Source: a virus
Reading direction: 5' to 3' (one strand)
Length of the DNA: 64,000 bases
Virus record (IMG/VR): IMGVR_UViG_3300050821_001948
Span: 62,001 to 126,000 of that record
Below, one piece after another: positions 35,206 to 43,596 of the stretch. The number at the start of each line of letters is the position of its first letter. The first letter of the stretch is position 1. The notes beneath the pieces are model-generated. The model saw only the letters and a program-made list of their open reading frames with translations, was not told the origin of the DNA and did not search any database. A program made the translations under genes and the position numbers.

Positions 35206-36512
35206 CCGAGAGTATTGAAAATACCGATAGCATCTTTGCTGACCTACCTACTGACCCACCCCCTCATTTATTAAAGCCCTCCTGGGAGGGTGTGAACGAA
35301 AACGAGAACTGGAAGGTAACTGTAACTTCTGATTCCGCCGAACTAGAAACGGACGTTACTACTCAAAAATTAGTGGCGGCAGATGACTGGGATGGGGTTC
35401 TTCGTCATTTCGGTCTAAATCCTAACGAATTCAAGATCTTAGATGACTCGGTTCGGATGTCCTCCTGGCAGCAGTCTAAGCGCCTAGAAAACGGGGATCG
35501 CGATACTATTACTCTATACTCCTATCGCGCTCGATTCGGACGTGTTACTAATCGTCTAGCCGAAATGGACATAACTGCCCTTTCTGACAAGGTGTATAAA
35601 TGGAAGCCTCTTATTCGGAAGACTCCAGGTAGCGGATTAGGTGAGCCTTGCACTTTTTACGAGGGCTGGGCAGACTGGCAGTTGGGTAAGAGTGCGGGCG
35701 GCGGCTCCATTGGTACTACACAGCGTGTTCTGGACACAATTGAAATGACAGTCAAACGTATTAAGGAACTCCGTAGGGTCGGACGCAATATCGAAAGCAT
35801 TAGCGTCTGGAATATGGGTGACCCGAATGAGTCCTGTGATGGCCACTATGCTTCTCAGCTATTTACCGTGGAACTAACCAGAAGGCAGCAATTAAATCTA
35901 GCCCTTGATTTGTGGCTAGTTGGAATTCGGGAGTTAGCCCCCCTGGTTGACGATTTTGAATTTGGTTCCGTTTTATGTAACCATGGAGAATGGTCACGGC
36001 AAGGTGGCGCTGGATCAAAGCCCGTCACGTCAGATAGTGATAACATTGGTGGTTACTTAGCTGATACTATAAAGACGGTGTTAGCGGGTCGCCCGGACTT
36101 TGAGCACGTGAGGTTTACTATTCCTCACGACCAGATGAGCCTACAGACGTTTATGAGTGGTGTTCCGGTAGCGTTAGCTCATGGACACAAGGCACCATCT
36201 GGTTCAGCAAAGGAACTTGAATGGCTCCGTGGGCAGTCTTTGAGGTTACTTCGTGAGTCTGGAGTGGAACCAAGGTTATGGCTTACAGCCCACCGCCACC
36301 ATTACGAAATTAAAGATTACGGTCCTTGGACTAGAATTCAGCACCCCAGCCTCGATTATGGAAGTAAATGGTTTGAGGATACTACGGGGAATTGGTCCAC
36401 TCCTGGAACATTCACCTGCCTAGTTGGTCAGCATGAAGAGGCTGGTGGTCGTTTGGAGGGTAACACTGCAACAGGGTTTAGTGATGAAATGGTATTGATT
36501 CCTCCGAGTTAA
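35202..36512 (+). CDS. calcineurin-like metallophosphoesterase, 436 aa
   Basis: Metal-binding motifs in order: WNMGDPNESCDGHY (GD-x-x-D-like), SVLCNHGEWSR (the GNHE position, here CNHGE), ALAHGHKA and LTAHRHHYE (GH-x-H position, here AHRHH). This matches the metallophosphoesterase proteins encoded by many actinophages between portal and capsid genes; SbcD-type nuclease activity has been suggested for relatives. Start ATG 35202 in overlap with the previous stop. It contains two adjacent TTA leucine codons near residue 23 and an AACGGACGTT site (35348). Confidence 0.75.
   Translation: MTESIENTDSIFADLPTDPPPHLLKPSWEGVNENENWKVTVTSDSAELETDVTTQKLVAADDWDGVLRHFGLNPNEFKILDDSVRMSSWQQSKRLENGDRDTITLYSYRARFGRVTNRLAEMDITALSDKVYKWKPLIRKTPGSGLGEPCTFYEGWADWQLGKSAGGGSIGTTQRVLDTIEMTVKRIKELRRVGRNIESISVWNMGDPNESCDGHYASQLFTVELTRRQQLNLALDLWLVGIRELAPLVDDFEFGSVLCNHGEWSRQGGAGSKPVTSDSDNIGGYLADTIKTVLAGRPDFEHVRFTIPHDQMSLQTFMSGVPVALAHGHKAPSGSAKELEWLRGQSLRLLRESGVEPRLWLTAHRHHYEIKDYGPWTRIQHPSLDYGSKWFEDTTGNWSTPGTFTCLVGQHEEAGGRLEGNTATGFSDEMVLIPPS
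35348..35357. promoter_or_regulatory. AACGGACGTT site (intragenic)
   Basis: Exact copy; the flanks (ACTAGAAACG..GTTACTACT) match the near-copy at about 22254. Confidence 0.45.
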
Positions 36513-36527
36513 TATAAGTTCCATCTA

Positions 36528-36568
36528 GAAAACAGCGTCTCGTCGTAATTTGGCGGGGCGCTGTTTTC
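36528..36568 (+). terminator. rho-independent terminator
   Basis: GAAAACAGCG (36528-36537) pairs with CGCTGTTTTC (36559-36568), followed by ATTTATTT. Ends the terminase-portal-phosphoesterase transcript before the scaffold gene. Confidence 0.8.
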
Positions 36569-36585
36569 ATTTATTTCCTAAGGTG

Positions 36586-36599
36586 CCGATAAACATTTT
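36586..36599 (+). promoter_or_regulatory. late-type CCGATA element
   Basis: CCGATA plus 8 nt to the GTG at 36600, just after the terminator. Confidence 0.6.
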
Positions 36600-37331
36600 G
36601 TGCCAATTAGTAGCGTAAAAGAAGCTCACGACGAGCTACTTCAATCCATGCCCGCTGGTGCGGTACACGAAGATTGTCCGATCTGCGAGAGCGGACATCG
36701 CGAGAGAGCAGAGGAGGACAGTATGGCTGACACTAAGGTATTCACCGAGGAGCAGCACGTACAGCTTCTGGAGTCGGCTATTGAGCGGGAGACCGCTTCC
36801 CTTACGGCTGCTACCCAGGAACTTACAGTTAAGGTCGAGACCCTGACTTCAGAGAAGGCGGCTGTTGAGACTGAGAACACCGAACTTCAGAACAAGCTTG
36901 ATGTAGTTGAGTCCGAGAAGGCTGCCGAGACCGCTCGCGCAGATGCTGCCGAGAAGGCGCTTACTGACTTCCAGGACGAAATTGCTGAGAAGGCTGCAAT
37001 CCAGGAGCGTAAGGAAGAGCGTCTAGCCGCAGTTAAGGCCGCTGACGAGAACCTTGACGACGAATACTTCACAGATGGTCGCGTTCAGCGTTGGGCAGAA
37101 ATGTCTGATGACAGCTTCGCAGCACTTGTGGAAGACCTTAGTGAGGCAGCGGCTAAAAAGAAGCCAGCTTTCCTTAACAAGGAAGATATGAAGGATGGCG
37201 GCGCTGATGACTCTACTGAGAAGTCTAGCCGCGAAACTGCCGCATTCAAGGGTGGCGAAGCTCCGACCGCTGTTTCTGGCGGTCTCCGTGCACTGTTAGA
37301 GGCGACGGGCAAACTGCCCGCGTCAGTCTGA
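36600..37331 (+). CDS. capsid scaffolding protein, 243 aa (second start at 36723)
   Basis: A central 120-residue acidic coiled coil (residues ~50-150, heptads such as TENTELQNKLDVVESEKAAE) and position directly before decoration and capsid genes fit a scaffold. The GTG at 36600 is placed by the CCGATA element. An internal ATG at 36723 (MADTKVFTEEQHVQ) has a strong GAGGAGGACAGT ribosome site, so a 202-aa form is probably the main product. The extra 41 N-terminal residues hold a CPICESGH pair and may be a second role. Confidence 0.8.
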   Translation: MPISSVKEAHDELLQSMPAGAVHEDCPICESGHRERAEEDSMADTKVFTEEQHVQLLESAIERETASLTAATQELTVKVETLTSEKAAVETENTELQNKLDVVESEKAAETARADAAEKALTDFQDEIAEKAAIQERKEERLAAVKAADENLDDEYFTDGRVQRWAEMSDDSFAALVEDLSEAAAKKKPAFLNKEDMKDGGADDSTEKSSRETAAFKGGEAPTAVSGGLRALLEATGKLPASV

Positions 37332-37345
37332 AGGGAGGGTAAGTA

Positions 37346-37876
37346 ATGGCTAGCGACTATGGTATTAACTTCGGCTTTCGTCGGAGTGATGAAAGCGTCC
37401 GTGTCTCCGAAGGGCGTCTAAAGACTCCTGTCGGCAGCGCTCTCCAGCAGGGCACGCTTGTTACTTTTGATACTTCTAGTGCGGGTTACCTGAAGCAGGC
37501 TGTGGCGAGTGCCCCAGTTGTGCCTGGTTACACCGGACTTCTTGTTCAGGAAGAAATTTGGGACCGCCCAATTTACTCGCCGGAACTCGTTGACAGCTAC
37601 CAGATTGGTATCTGCCTACCGAACCGTCTGTCTGTTATTTCGACAGGTGCGGGTGTGAAGTTCTGGATCAAGAACACCGCAGGTTTCACTCAGGCCGATG
37701 GCCGAGTGGTTGCAGCCGTGACTATGTTCGACCCAACCAGCATCGCTGTTGGTGACGGTATCGCATGGAACGGCACTGAATATGTCCATGTCGCAGCGGG
37801 TGACGCAACTGAGATTGCGCGCGTTACTTTCTACGATTCCACCGCGCTCGTTCTCGAAGCCGTTCTAGTTAAGTAA
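37346..37876 (+). CDS. probable capsid decoration/accessory head protein, 176 aa
   Basis: GGGAGGGTAAGTA precedes the ATG at 37346. Beta-rich, Gly/Val-rich (GSALQQGTLVTFDTSSAGYL), no catalytic motif. Genes of this size between scaffold and major capsid are usually decoration or stabilisation proteins. The assignment is positional. Confidence 0.65.
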   Translation: MASDYGINFGFRRSDESVRVSEGRLKTPVGSALQQGTLVTFDTSSAGYLKQAVASAPVVPGYTGLLVQEEIWDRPIYSPELVDSYQIGICLPNRLSVISTGAGVKFWIKNTAGFTQADGRVVAAVTMFDPTSIAVGDGIAWNGTEYVHVAAGDATEIARVTFYDSTALVLEAVLVK

Positions 37877-37890
37877 GGGGTGAAATAACC

Positions 37891-38874
37891 GTGACTACGA
37901 CTACTACTGCTGCTGAGCTTATTGCTCACCGCAGCGCAGTTAACCCCTTCGGTGGTAAGGATGGCGCTCACATCGCTGAGCATGCTGCTCTTATCCAGAA
38001 GCTTAACGAAGAGGCTCTTGCTAACTGGGATAACGAGGCATGGCACCGTCAGGTTGCAGCAGATGTTGCAACGGCGTTGGACTATGGTTTCACATTCGAC
38101 AATCTGTTCTCTACCTACTTCCAGGTTGAGACTGTTGGAGAGTTTGATCGTGTTATTCTTCGCGAGCGTAGGGGCCTTAAGGTCTTCTACACCTCTCGTG
38201 GTGGGTACCTAGAGGAAAGCCAGCTTCGTACTGAGAACTGGCAGCTTCCTCGGGACACCCTAGGTTTCCACGTTTCAGAGCACACCGATAAGCTTCGTGC
38301 AAACTTCGGTACTGCGATGAACGATATGGTTACCCTTGGTGAGGCTCGCCTTGAGGCTGAGGTTAACCGTCGTATCTTCTCGCTACTTCAGGCGGCAATC
38401 CCGTCCAGCAGCGCGTACTACGTGGCAACTTCTGGTCTTACGAAGACTGAGCTTGACGCTGCGATCCGTGAGGTTCGTGACGCTATCAAGCCGAACGGTC
38501 TTGGTCCGATTCCGGTTACCGTTATTGCTCGCGCAAGCATGGTTGACCAGATTTCCGACTTCAACCTTGGGTTCGACCCTGAGGCTACGAGCGAGATTCG
38601 CGCAAAGGGACGCCTTGGTGTCTACCGTGGTGCGAACATCGTTCAGGTTATTAACTACACCGACGAAGATGGTTCTAGCTACATCCCAGCGAACGAGCTG
38701 TGGGTCTTCGGTGGTACTGTTGGTAAGTTCGCTCTTTACGGCGCCATGCAGGTTAAGTCGTGGGAAGAGAACACGGTTGACTACAGACACTACCGTGCTC
38801 GCAAGGATGTTGGTGGACTTGTTCACCACCCAGAGCAGGCACGTCGTATCGTGGACAGTAGCGTTACTCCGTAG
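37891..38874 (+). CDS. major capsid protein, 327 aa
   Basis: GTG start after AAGGGGTG. Follows scaffold and decoration genes; features of an HK97-fold capsid: N-terminal helical arm, RGLKVFYTSRGGYLEESQLR (E-loop region), PVTVIARASMVDQISDF and a GTVGKFALYGAMQVKSWEE strand region. Codon use is strongly biased, as in highly expressed genes. A strong terminator follows. Confidence 0.85.
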   Translation: MTTTTTAAELIAHRSAVNPFGGKDGAHIAEHAALIQKLNEEALANWDNEAWHRQVAADVATALDYGFTFDNLFSTYFQVETVGEFDRVILRERRGLKVFYTSRGGYLEESQLRTENWQLPRDTLGFHVSEHTDKLRANFGTAMNDMVTLGEARLEAEVNRRIFSLLQAAIPSSSAYYVATSGLTKTELDAAIREVRDAIKPNGLGPIPVTVIARASMVDQISDFNLGFDPEATSEIRAKGRLGVYRGANIVQVINYTDEDGSSYIPANELWVFGGTVGKFALYGAMQVKSWEENTVDYRHYRARKDVGGLVHHPEQARRIVDSSVTP

Positions 38875-38882
38875 TTTTAATA

Positions 38883-38922
38883 GAAAAAGCCCCTCCACCT
38901 TCACGGGTCGGGGGGCTTTTTC
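38883..38922. terminator. bidirectional terminator
   Basis: GAAAAAGCCCC (38883-38893) and GGGGCTTTTTC (38912-38922) form an 11-bp stem with A/T runs on both sides. It ends the capsid transcript and the convergent gene at 39220. Confidence 0.9.
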
Positions 38923-38938
38923 GTTACCCTTGGTGGGT

Positions 38939-39220
38939 TTACGGTTCTTGGTAGCGCGGAAAAGCGGAGAGTTCGATGATCGGAGCCTCTCCAATCTTGG
39001 TGAGTGCCCTAACTTCCTTCATGGCACACACCATGGCGCTCGTCTGCTCTCTGTGGGCGTGTTCACAGACGAAGCTTCGGGGAGCCTTCTTGACTCCAGC
39101 CCATTGAACAATACCTTGCCAGTATGGGCTGCGAATCTCGTTGACCCTTCCCGTACCTGCCTTACTTGCTACCTTGCGGCCCGTGCTAGCCGTCTTGCGG
39201 TCGAGCGTGGCTGTTGACAT
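38939..39220 (-). CDS. unknown protein, 93 aa
   Basis: GGGAGG ribosome site before the ATG at 39220. Basic N-terminal 35 residues (DRKTASTGRKVASKAG), then a helical region with two Cys and two His (CEHAHREQTSAMVCAM). It has its own consensus promoter and sits alone on the minus strand between capsid and later genes. Possibly a regulator or nucleic-acid-binding protein. Confidence 0.75.
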   Translation of the reverse strand: MSTATLDRKTASTGRKVASKAGTGRVNEIRSPYWQGIVQWAGVKKAPRSFVCEHAHREQTSAMVCAMKEVRALTKIGEAPIIELSAFPRYQEP

Positions 39221-39288
39221 TTGTCCCCAACCTCCCTCTCTCTGTTTAACTTCTGGCGCTTAGTCTGGACCAGAAGATTCATAGACTG

Positions 39289-39317
39289 AAGGTACGGCGC
39301 TTCGAGATATCTGTCAA
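39289..39317 (-). promoter_or_regulatory. promoter of the minus-strand gene at 39220
   Basis: Minus-strand TTGACA (39317-39312), exactly 17 nt, TACCTT (39294-39289). Confidence 0.75.
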
Positions 39318-39442
39318 GGGCTAATTTTTGTGAAGTCCGACACGGTAAGTTCATGCGTTTGTTGCCTGGATTTTCCTACTTTGGGTGCTAGGGTTACCAC
39401 TCGTAGTAGATCCGGGCCTTGAGCCCTAGGGGATGGGGAGTT

Positions 39443-39742
39443 ATGCAAACTGATATTCAGAACTCTGATGTTGACAGATTCAACGAGGCATGGAAGAATC
39501 TCCAGGCTTCTATACAGATCATGACCGCCGATGGCCTTTTCCCCAGTGATACCCTAGGTGCTTCTGTTGGTCGAGTGGATCAGGGGGTGCTAGAGGCGGC
39601 ATCTAAGGGTATGTGTGATTCTGTGATAGACTCCCTGGGTGGCCACGTGAGCTGCGATGTTCATGGCGCCATGGCAGCTCTGTTCTCAATGGGGGTTCTG
39701 TGCGGCATCGAGTTCCAGCGCCTAGGTGGTACCAGCACGTAG
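39443..39742 (+). CDS. unknown protein, 99 aa
   Basis: GGGGAGTT precedes the ATG at 39443 (MQTDIQNSDVDRFNEAWKNL). Helical N-terminal half, then a Ser/Gly/Cys-containing hydrophobic end. Function unknown. Confidence 0.6.
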   Translation: MQTDIQNSDVDRFNEAWKNLQASIQIMTADGLFPSDTLGASVGRVDQGVLEAASKGMCDSVIDSLGGHVSCDVHGAMAALFSMGVLCGIEFQRLGGTST

Positions 39743-39764
39743 GTTGGAAAACCGCTCCAGGGTG

Positions 39765-39778
39765 CCGATATTCATGGT
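39765..39778 (+). promoter_or_regulatory. late-type CCGATA element
   Basis: CCGATA plus 8 nt to the ATG at 39779. Confidence 0.55.
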
Positions 39779-40285
39779 ATGAAATCTGGAGACTTCGGCC
39801 TCATCGCCACTAGCGACATCTTCGGTCGCCTCATACGCCTCGTAACTGGTGGTTCAGTCAACCACGCCTTCATCGTTGTAAACGACAGCATTATAGAGAT
39901 GCAACCTTCCGGTGTCAAGCTTTCTCCTATAGATCAGTACGGCCCGAAGACGATCTGGGTAACCGTCCCGCTCCCACCACTATCAGATGAGGCGCGCCAG
40001 CTCGTAGTTCAAGCCGCCCAGGGTCTGTACCAGCGTCAAGTCAGGTACTCGTTCAAGGATATCGCCGCACAGCTCCTGTACCGCACCTTCCACGTGCGCC
40101 CGAGGTGGCTGGCTGAGTTCATAAGCAGCACCAAGAGTATGGTGTGCTCACAGTCGGTGGACTGGTGTTACTCCCAAGCTGGTGTGCAGCTATTTAACGA
40201 TGGCCGACTTCCTGGCCTGGTCGCACCGAGTGATCTCCTAACCTTAGCTAAGCAGAATGGATGGGTCAATGACGGTTCACGATAA
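39779..40285 (+). CDS. YiiX/NlpC-P60-like permuted papain-fold hydrolase, 168 aa
   Basis: GDFGLIATSDIFGRLIRLVT with SVNHAFIVV (His) near the N terminus and MVCSQSVDWCYSQAG (Cys) late give the permuted NlpC/P60 order His-then-Cys of the YiiX/LRAT-like group. Members cleave amide bonds in peptidoglycan or lipids. No signal peptide. It overlaps a membrane-protein gene. It might act on the wall during entry or exit; substrate unknown. Confidence 0.72.
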   Translation: MKSGDFGLIATSDIFGRLIRLVTGGSVNHAFIVVNDSIIEMQPSGVKLSPIDQYGPKTIWVTVPLPPLSDEARQLVVQAAQGLYQRQVRYSFKDIAAQLLYRTFHVRPRWLAEFISSTKSMVCSQSVDWCYSQAGVQLFNDGRLPGLVAPSDLLTLAKQNGWVNDGSR

Positions 40286-40673
40286 GATTTGGAAGAAGCA
40301 TCCTGCTGTATCTAAGGGCGAGAAGCTGAGTATTGGACAGAGGTCTGCCGACCACATGAAGGGCGTTCTGGCTACATGGCCAGCACTTATCCTTGTTTCA
40401 GTCTCTATAGTTGCTTGGATGGTTACGAATGGCGGCGGAATAGACAAGAGTCCTTGGATTCTTCTAAACCTATGCTTATCTTGTTTTGCGGCCCTTCAGT
40501 GCTTCGTGCTACTTATTGCTAATAAGCGCGGTGAGCAAATTGCCGCCGAAATAGCTCAGCACACATATGAGAATACCCAAAAGCTGACTCAGCTACTGGA
40601 AGAGAATACCACACTCACCGCAACGGTTAATCAGTTAACGACAGATATCCATACACATATCATGAATTCCTAG
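40257..40673 (+). CDS. DUF1003-like membrane protein, 138 aa
   Basis: ADHMKGVLATWPALILVSVS and ILLNLCLSCFAALQCFVLLI form two transmembrane segments, followed by ANKRGEQIAAEIAQHTYENT and a C-terminal coiled coil: the DUF1003 pattern, of unknown function. It overlaps the hydrolase gene by 29 nt. An ATG at 40269 is an alternative start. Confidence 0.77.
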   Translation: MDGSMTVHDKIWKKHPAVSKGEKLSIGQRSADHMKGVLATWPALILVSVSIVAWMVTNGGGIDKSPWILLNLCLSCFAALQCFVLLIANKRGEQIAAEIAQHTYENTQKLTQLLEENTTLTATVNQLTTDIHTHIMNS

Positions 40674-40729
40674 AACTAAATTCTTAGCATACTAGGTGTC
40701 GATAAATATTATTGAGAGGACGGTTGGAA

Positions 40730-41320
40730 ATGATTGAGAATTCTGAGTCAACCGTTCCTGGTGCCAACGCTCCTTATAAGATTCAGAGGCGCGGTAATAA
40801 GTATGTTGTGGTAAATAATGCTGGTTTGACTAAAGCTACATTCACCACTAGGGCGGAAGCCCTAGCTTACCAGCGAGCGTTATATGTCAATGTTCCAGGC
40901 GCAGCCAAGAGGGCTGATGAGACTAAGTTTACGGGAAAGGCCCGTAATCGTATACCGGAGGCTGCTATGTGGCGCGTAGAGGATTCAAAGGTTATTCGTG
41001 CTATAGACGATAGTGTTGTGCGTATTTGTGCTAATACCGAGGATGCAGTAGAATATGCTGCTAATTTGGAGTCGCATCTCTACCTAGAGAAGGCGCGCAA
41101 GTTTGATACCGCTACTCGGAAGAAGCTTGCATCCACAGGTGCAGCTCTTCCTGATGGTTCGTACCCAATCGAGAACACTGAAGACCTTCGTAATGCTGTG
41201 CGTGCATACGGTCGCGCAAATGACCCAGATGAGGTAAAGGCGCACATCAAGAAGAGGGCAGCGGCTCTCGGTGCATCAGATATACTTCCGGTTGCATGGA
41301 AGAGCGCTGGCGGCTATTAG
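40730..41320 (+). CDS. DUF6582-like protein, 197 aa
   Basis: Start ATG at 40730 (MIENSESTVPGANAPYKIQR), with AGAGGA about 10 nt before. The C-terminal half (LPDGSYPIENTEDLRNAVRA, KKRAAALGASDILPVAW) resembles DUF6582-type segments found in phage capsid-region proteins. The first half has a small beta domain. A GTCGATA element is upstream. Probably structural or assembly-related; weak assignment. Confidence 0.6.
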   Translation: MIENSESTVPGANAPYKIQRRGNKYVVVNNAGLTKATFTTRAEALAYQRALYVNVPGAAKRADETKFTGKARNRIPEAAMWRVEDSKVIRAIDDSVVRICANTEDAVEYAANLESHLYLEKARKFDTATRKKLASTGAALPDGSYPIENTEDLRNAVRAYGRANDPDEVKAHIKKRAAALGASDILPVAWKSAGGY

Positions 41321-41377
41321 AGTGAGCGACCTTTCGGGATCTGTTGGTTCTACGGTAGTCCACCCGAACCCTGTCAG

Positions 41378-41830
41378 GTGAAGCACGTTCGTCGCCTTTC
41401 TCGTGATCAGATTGGCGAGGCTATCTTTGGTATTGAAGATGGTGTTGTTTCCATCCTTGGTGTGGAAATTGGATTTCTTTCATCTGGTGGACATACTCAT
41501 TTGCTTGCAATTGTCTTAGGACTCGCTGTAGCGGCTACCGTTTCCATGGCTGGTGGTCAGTATCTTGGGGATGATAAGAAGCGCTTAGGTTTAGCTCTAG
41601 TCATGGGGTTATCAACACTAATTGGTACTGTCATTCCAGCCGTTCCAATTATCCTATTTGGAACTGGGTGGCTCGGGGTGACAGCTATGATTGGCGTAGT
41701 CATGGCGACAGGAGCAAGTATCGCGGCTATACGTCCAGGTGGCATTAGGTCATGGTTGGAGACGTTTGGAATCCTCGGAATAGCTAGTCTAGCCGCCATT
41801 TTGGTTCCCTTATTTACTGGGGCCGCTTAA
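41378..41830 (+). CDS. VIT1/CCC1-like metal-transporter-like membrane protein, 150 aa
   Basis: GEAIFGIEDGVVSILGVEIG matches the first-helix signature of the VIT1/CCC1 iron/manganese transporter family (FGxxDGxVS). SMAGGQYLG corresponds to the second-helix motif, and two more membrane pairs follow (about five segments in all). The cytosolic metal-binding domain of plant members is absent. Metal uptake or sequestration at the membrane is possible. GTG start without a clear ribosome site. Confidence 0.72.
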   Translation: MKHVRRLSRDQIGEAIFGIEDGVVSILGVEIGFLSSGGHTHLLAIVLGLAVAATVSMAGGQYLGDDKKRLGLALVMGLSTLIGTVIPAVPIILFGTGWLGVTAMIGVVMATGASIAAIRPGGIRSWLETFGILGIASLAAILVPLFTGAA

Positions 41831-41896
41831 TTCATTAGCATTTGGTGTCGAATGATATAATGGAAGCAAGACTGGAACTGGAAAAGGAGTATAGAA

Positions 41897-42430
41897 ATGA
41901 CTGACGAAAAGGCTGAGTTCGACGCCGAGAAGAACATTGAGACCTGGGAATCCGTATTCCCTGGCACCGTGTGGCTGCTGGTACGTGATCCTAGGGATTC
42001 ATCCGGCTACAAGAAGGTGCGAGTTGGGGGTCGCCAAGGCGGCTCCAAGAGGGTTCGTCTTTCAACGGACGATCGCCGTTACAACCAAGAACAGGTTGTT
42101 GACGAAATGTCTGAGCACGATCCGTTCACTAGTGGCGCACTTCGCCTAGTTGATGAGAAGCATGCGGATGACGTTAATGCGACTTACCATCTGACTAATG
42201 CAGACCTCGAAGAGTTCCTTGCGCTCAAGGACACTGATCTATTTACTCAGCAGGTCAATGATATTAAGTCGGAACTGATCGTTAGGCGCCTTTATGCCAT
42301 TGCCGAAAAGAGTGGTACGGGTACTCAGGTTGAAATAATCCGGGACATCATTGATGAGCGTTACGGATTCGCTAAGTCGCAGGAGTCAACATTGGATGAT
42401 TCTAAGGGTATTAGGCTTAGCGAGTTCTAA
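41897..42430 (+). CDS. unknown protein, 177 aa
   Basis: AAAAGGAGTA precedes the ATG at 41897. Acidic N terminus, a basic beta segment (VRVGGRQGGSKRVRLSTDDR) and an acidic helical C-terminal half. Its stop overlaps the next start. A TATAAT-containing GTCGAATGATATAAT lies upstream. No family recognised. Confidence 0.65.
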   Translation: MTDEKAEFDAEKNIETWESVFPGTVWLLVRDPRDSSGYKKVRVGGRQGGSKRVRLSTDDRRYNQEQVVDEMSEHDPFTSGALRLVDEKHADDVNATYHLTNADLEEFLALKDTDLFTQQVNDIKSELIVRRLYAIAEKSGTGTQVEIIRDIIDERYGFAKSQESTLDDSKGIRLSEF

Positions 42431-42738
42431 TGTTTAACCGTAAAGCCCTCAGGAGAGCTGAGGCCGATCTGGAGCGTACCCAGCAAAAATTAGATAACGT
42501 AAGATCATGGCTCGAAGGTCTCGTGGATGAAGCTGGAAGTATATATGCTAAGGAAAGATGGATGGTACGTCGCTCTAGGCTCCGTCAGGCTATGAACTTC
42601 GATGTACCATACGTTCCGCTTGCGAATCCATTTGTCTCAAAGATAGATGAATCTAGTAATGCGGGTTCCCAGTTTCTCAATATTCGGGCAGATCGCATGA
42701 AGCTTACCCCCGAAGATATCGCTATCATTAGCACCTAA
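42430..42738 (+). CDS. unknown coiled-coil protein, 102 aa
   Basis: Residues ~5-45 form a basic/acidic coiled coil (RRAEADLERTQQKLDNVRSW). The rest is basic and Pro-containing. Coupled to the previous gene by a one-base overlap. Function unknown. Confidence 0.65.
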   Translation: MFNRKALRRAEADLERTQQKLDNVRSWLEGLVDEAGSIYAKERWMVRRSRLRQAMNFDVPYVPLANPFVSKIDESSNAGSQFLNIRADRMKLTPEDIAIIST

Positions 42739-42768
42739 ATTGGTGCATCAGATTTACTTGATGTTTGG

Positions 42769-42782
42769 CCGATACATAACAT
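42769..42782 (+). promoter_or_regulatory. late-type CCGATA element
   Basis: CCGATA plus 8 nt to the ATG at 42783. Confidence 0.55.
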
Positions 42783-43154
42783 ATGGCTGCTGGAACACAG
42801 GATATTATCATTGAGGTTGGGTCTTCTTTTCGCATGTCCTTAACTTGGGATGATGAGCATGGGAATCCAATTGATCTTACCGGGAAGACTGCGCATATGC
42901 AGATCCGGCCGAAGGCTGGAACGGGTGGTACTCCTCTTTTGGACGCAACGAATGTTGCTAATCCAACCACTGGAACCGTCTTGGCTCTCGGTGGTGTTCT
43001 TGGAACGATTAACATATTCCTTTCTAGCGCAGACACCGTGAGTATCACTGGAAAGAAGGCTGAGTGGGATCTATATGTGATCACCTCACCCACTGATGCA
43101 GTGCGCGTTCTTGAGGGTAAGGTAACGCTTTCTCCTAGCACAACGGTGAACTAA
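42783..43154 (+). CDS. tail/baseplate-type beta protein, 123 aa
   Basis: FRMSLTWDDEHGNPIDLTGK and TAHMQIRPKAG form the N-terminal jelly-roll pattern seen in phage baseplate-upper-like proteins, which link fibres to the tail. It is the first gene of the tail-fibre block 42783-47453. No catalytic motif. Confidence 0.65.
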   Translation: MAAGTQDIIIEVGSSFRMSLTWDDEHGNPIDLTGKTAHMQIRPKAGTGGTPLLDATNVANPTTGTVLALGGVLGTINIFLSSADTVSITGKKAEWDLYVITSPTDAVRVLEGKVTLSPSTTVN

Positions 43155-43155
43155 T

Positions 43156-43596
43156 ATGACAGTAGTAGTAGTTGATACAGAGATTGTTGTTGTTGAGCAG
43201 GATCGACCTGTAAATATCACGGTCAGCGAGACACCTAATACCGTTTCGGTTACCGATATGTCTATTGGTGAAACAGTTCGATCAGATAATCTTGTAGATG
43301 TAGTTGAGGAAGCTGACTCTGTTGTTGTTCAGGGCGTCGGAATCCAGGGACCACCTGGGGCTGACGGCCCACAGGGTCCACCTGGCATTGGGGTTGATTC
43401 AAGATACATACATACCCAGATTCTTCCGAATACTATATGGACAGTTAATCATAACCTTAATCGTGATGTGGCCGTCATTCGCTTACAAGACTCAGCGGGA
43501 ACAGTCTATGAAGATCCAGCATACTCAATAGTTGATTCTAATAACCTGATCATTAATCTTTACTACCCGATAGGCGGAAAGGCGGTTATCCTATAA
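43156..43596 (+). CDS. collagen-like fibre linker protein, 146 aa
   Basis: A short Gly-X-Y triple-helix segment at ~73-88 (GIQGPPGADGPQGPPGIG) lies between a Val/Glu-rich N-terminal domain and a C-terminal beta domain (SRYIHTQILPNTIWTVNHNL) that resembles fibre trimerisation tips. One base after the previous stop. Probable trimeric tail-fibre part. Confidence 0.75.
   Translation: MTVVVVDTEIVVVEQDRPVNITVSETPNTVSVTDMSIGETVRSDNLVDVVEEADSVVVQGVGIQGPPGADGPQGPPGIGVDSRYIHTQILPNTIWTVNHNLNRDVAVIRLQDSAGTVYEDPAYSIVDSNNLIINLYYPIGGKAVIL

Noticed and set aside
36641-37312. Minus-strand Ser/Ala-rich frames opposite the scaffold gene
   Set aside because: Typical artefact of a repetitive coiled-coil gene read backwards.
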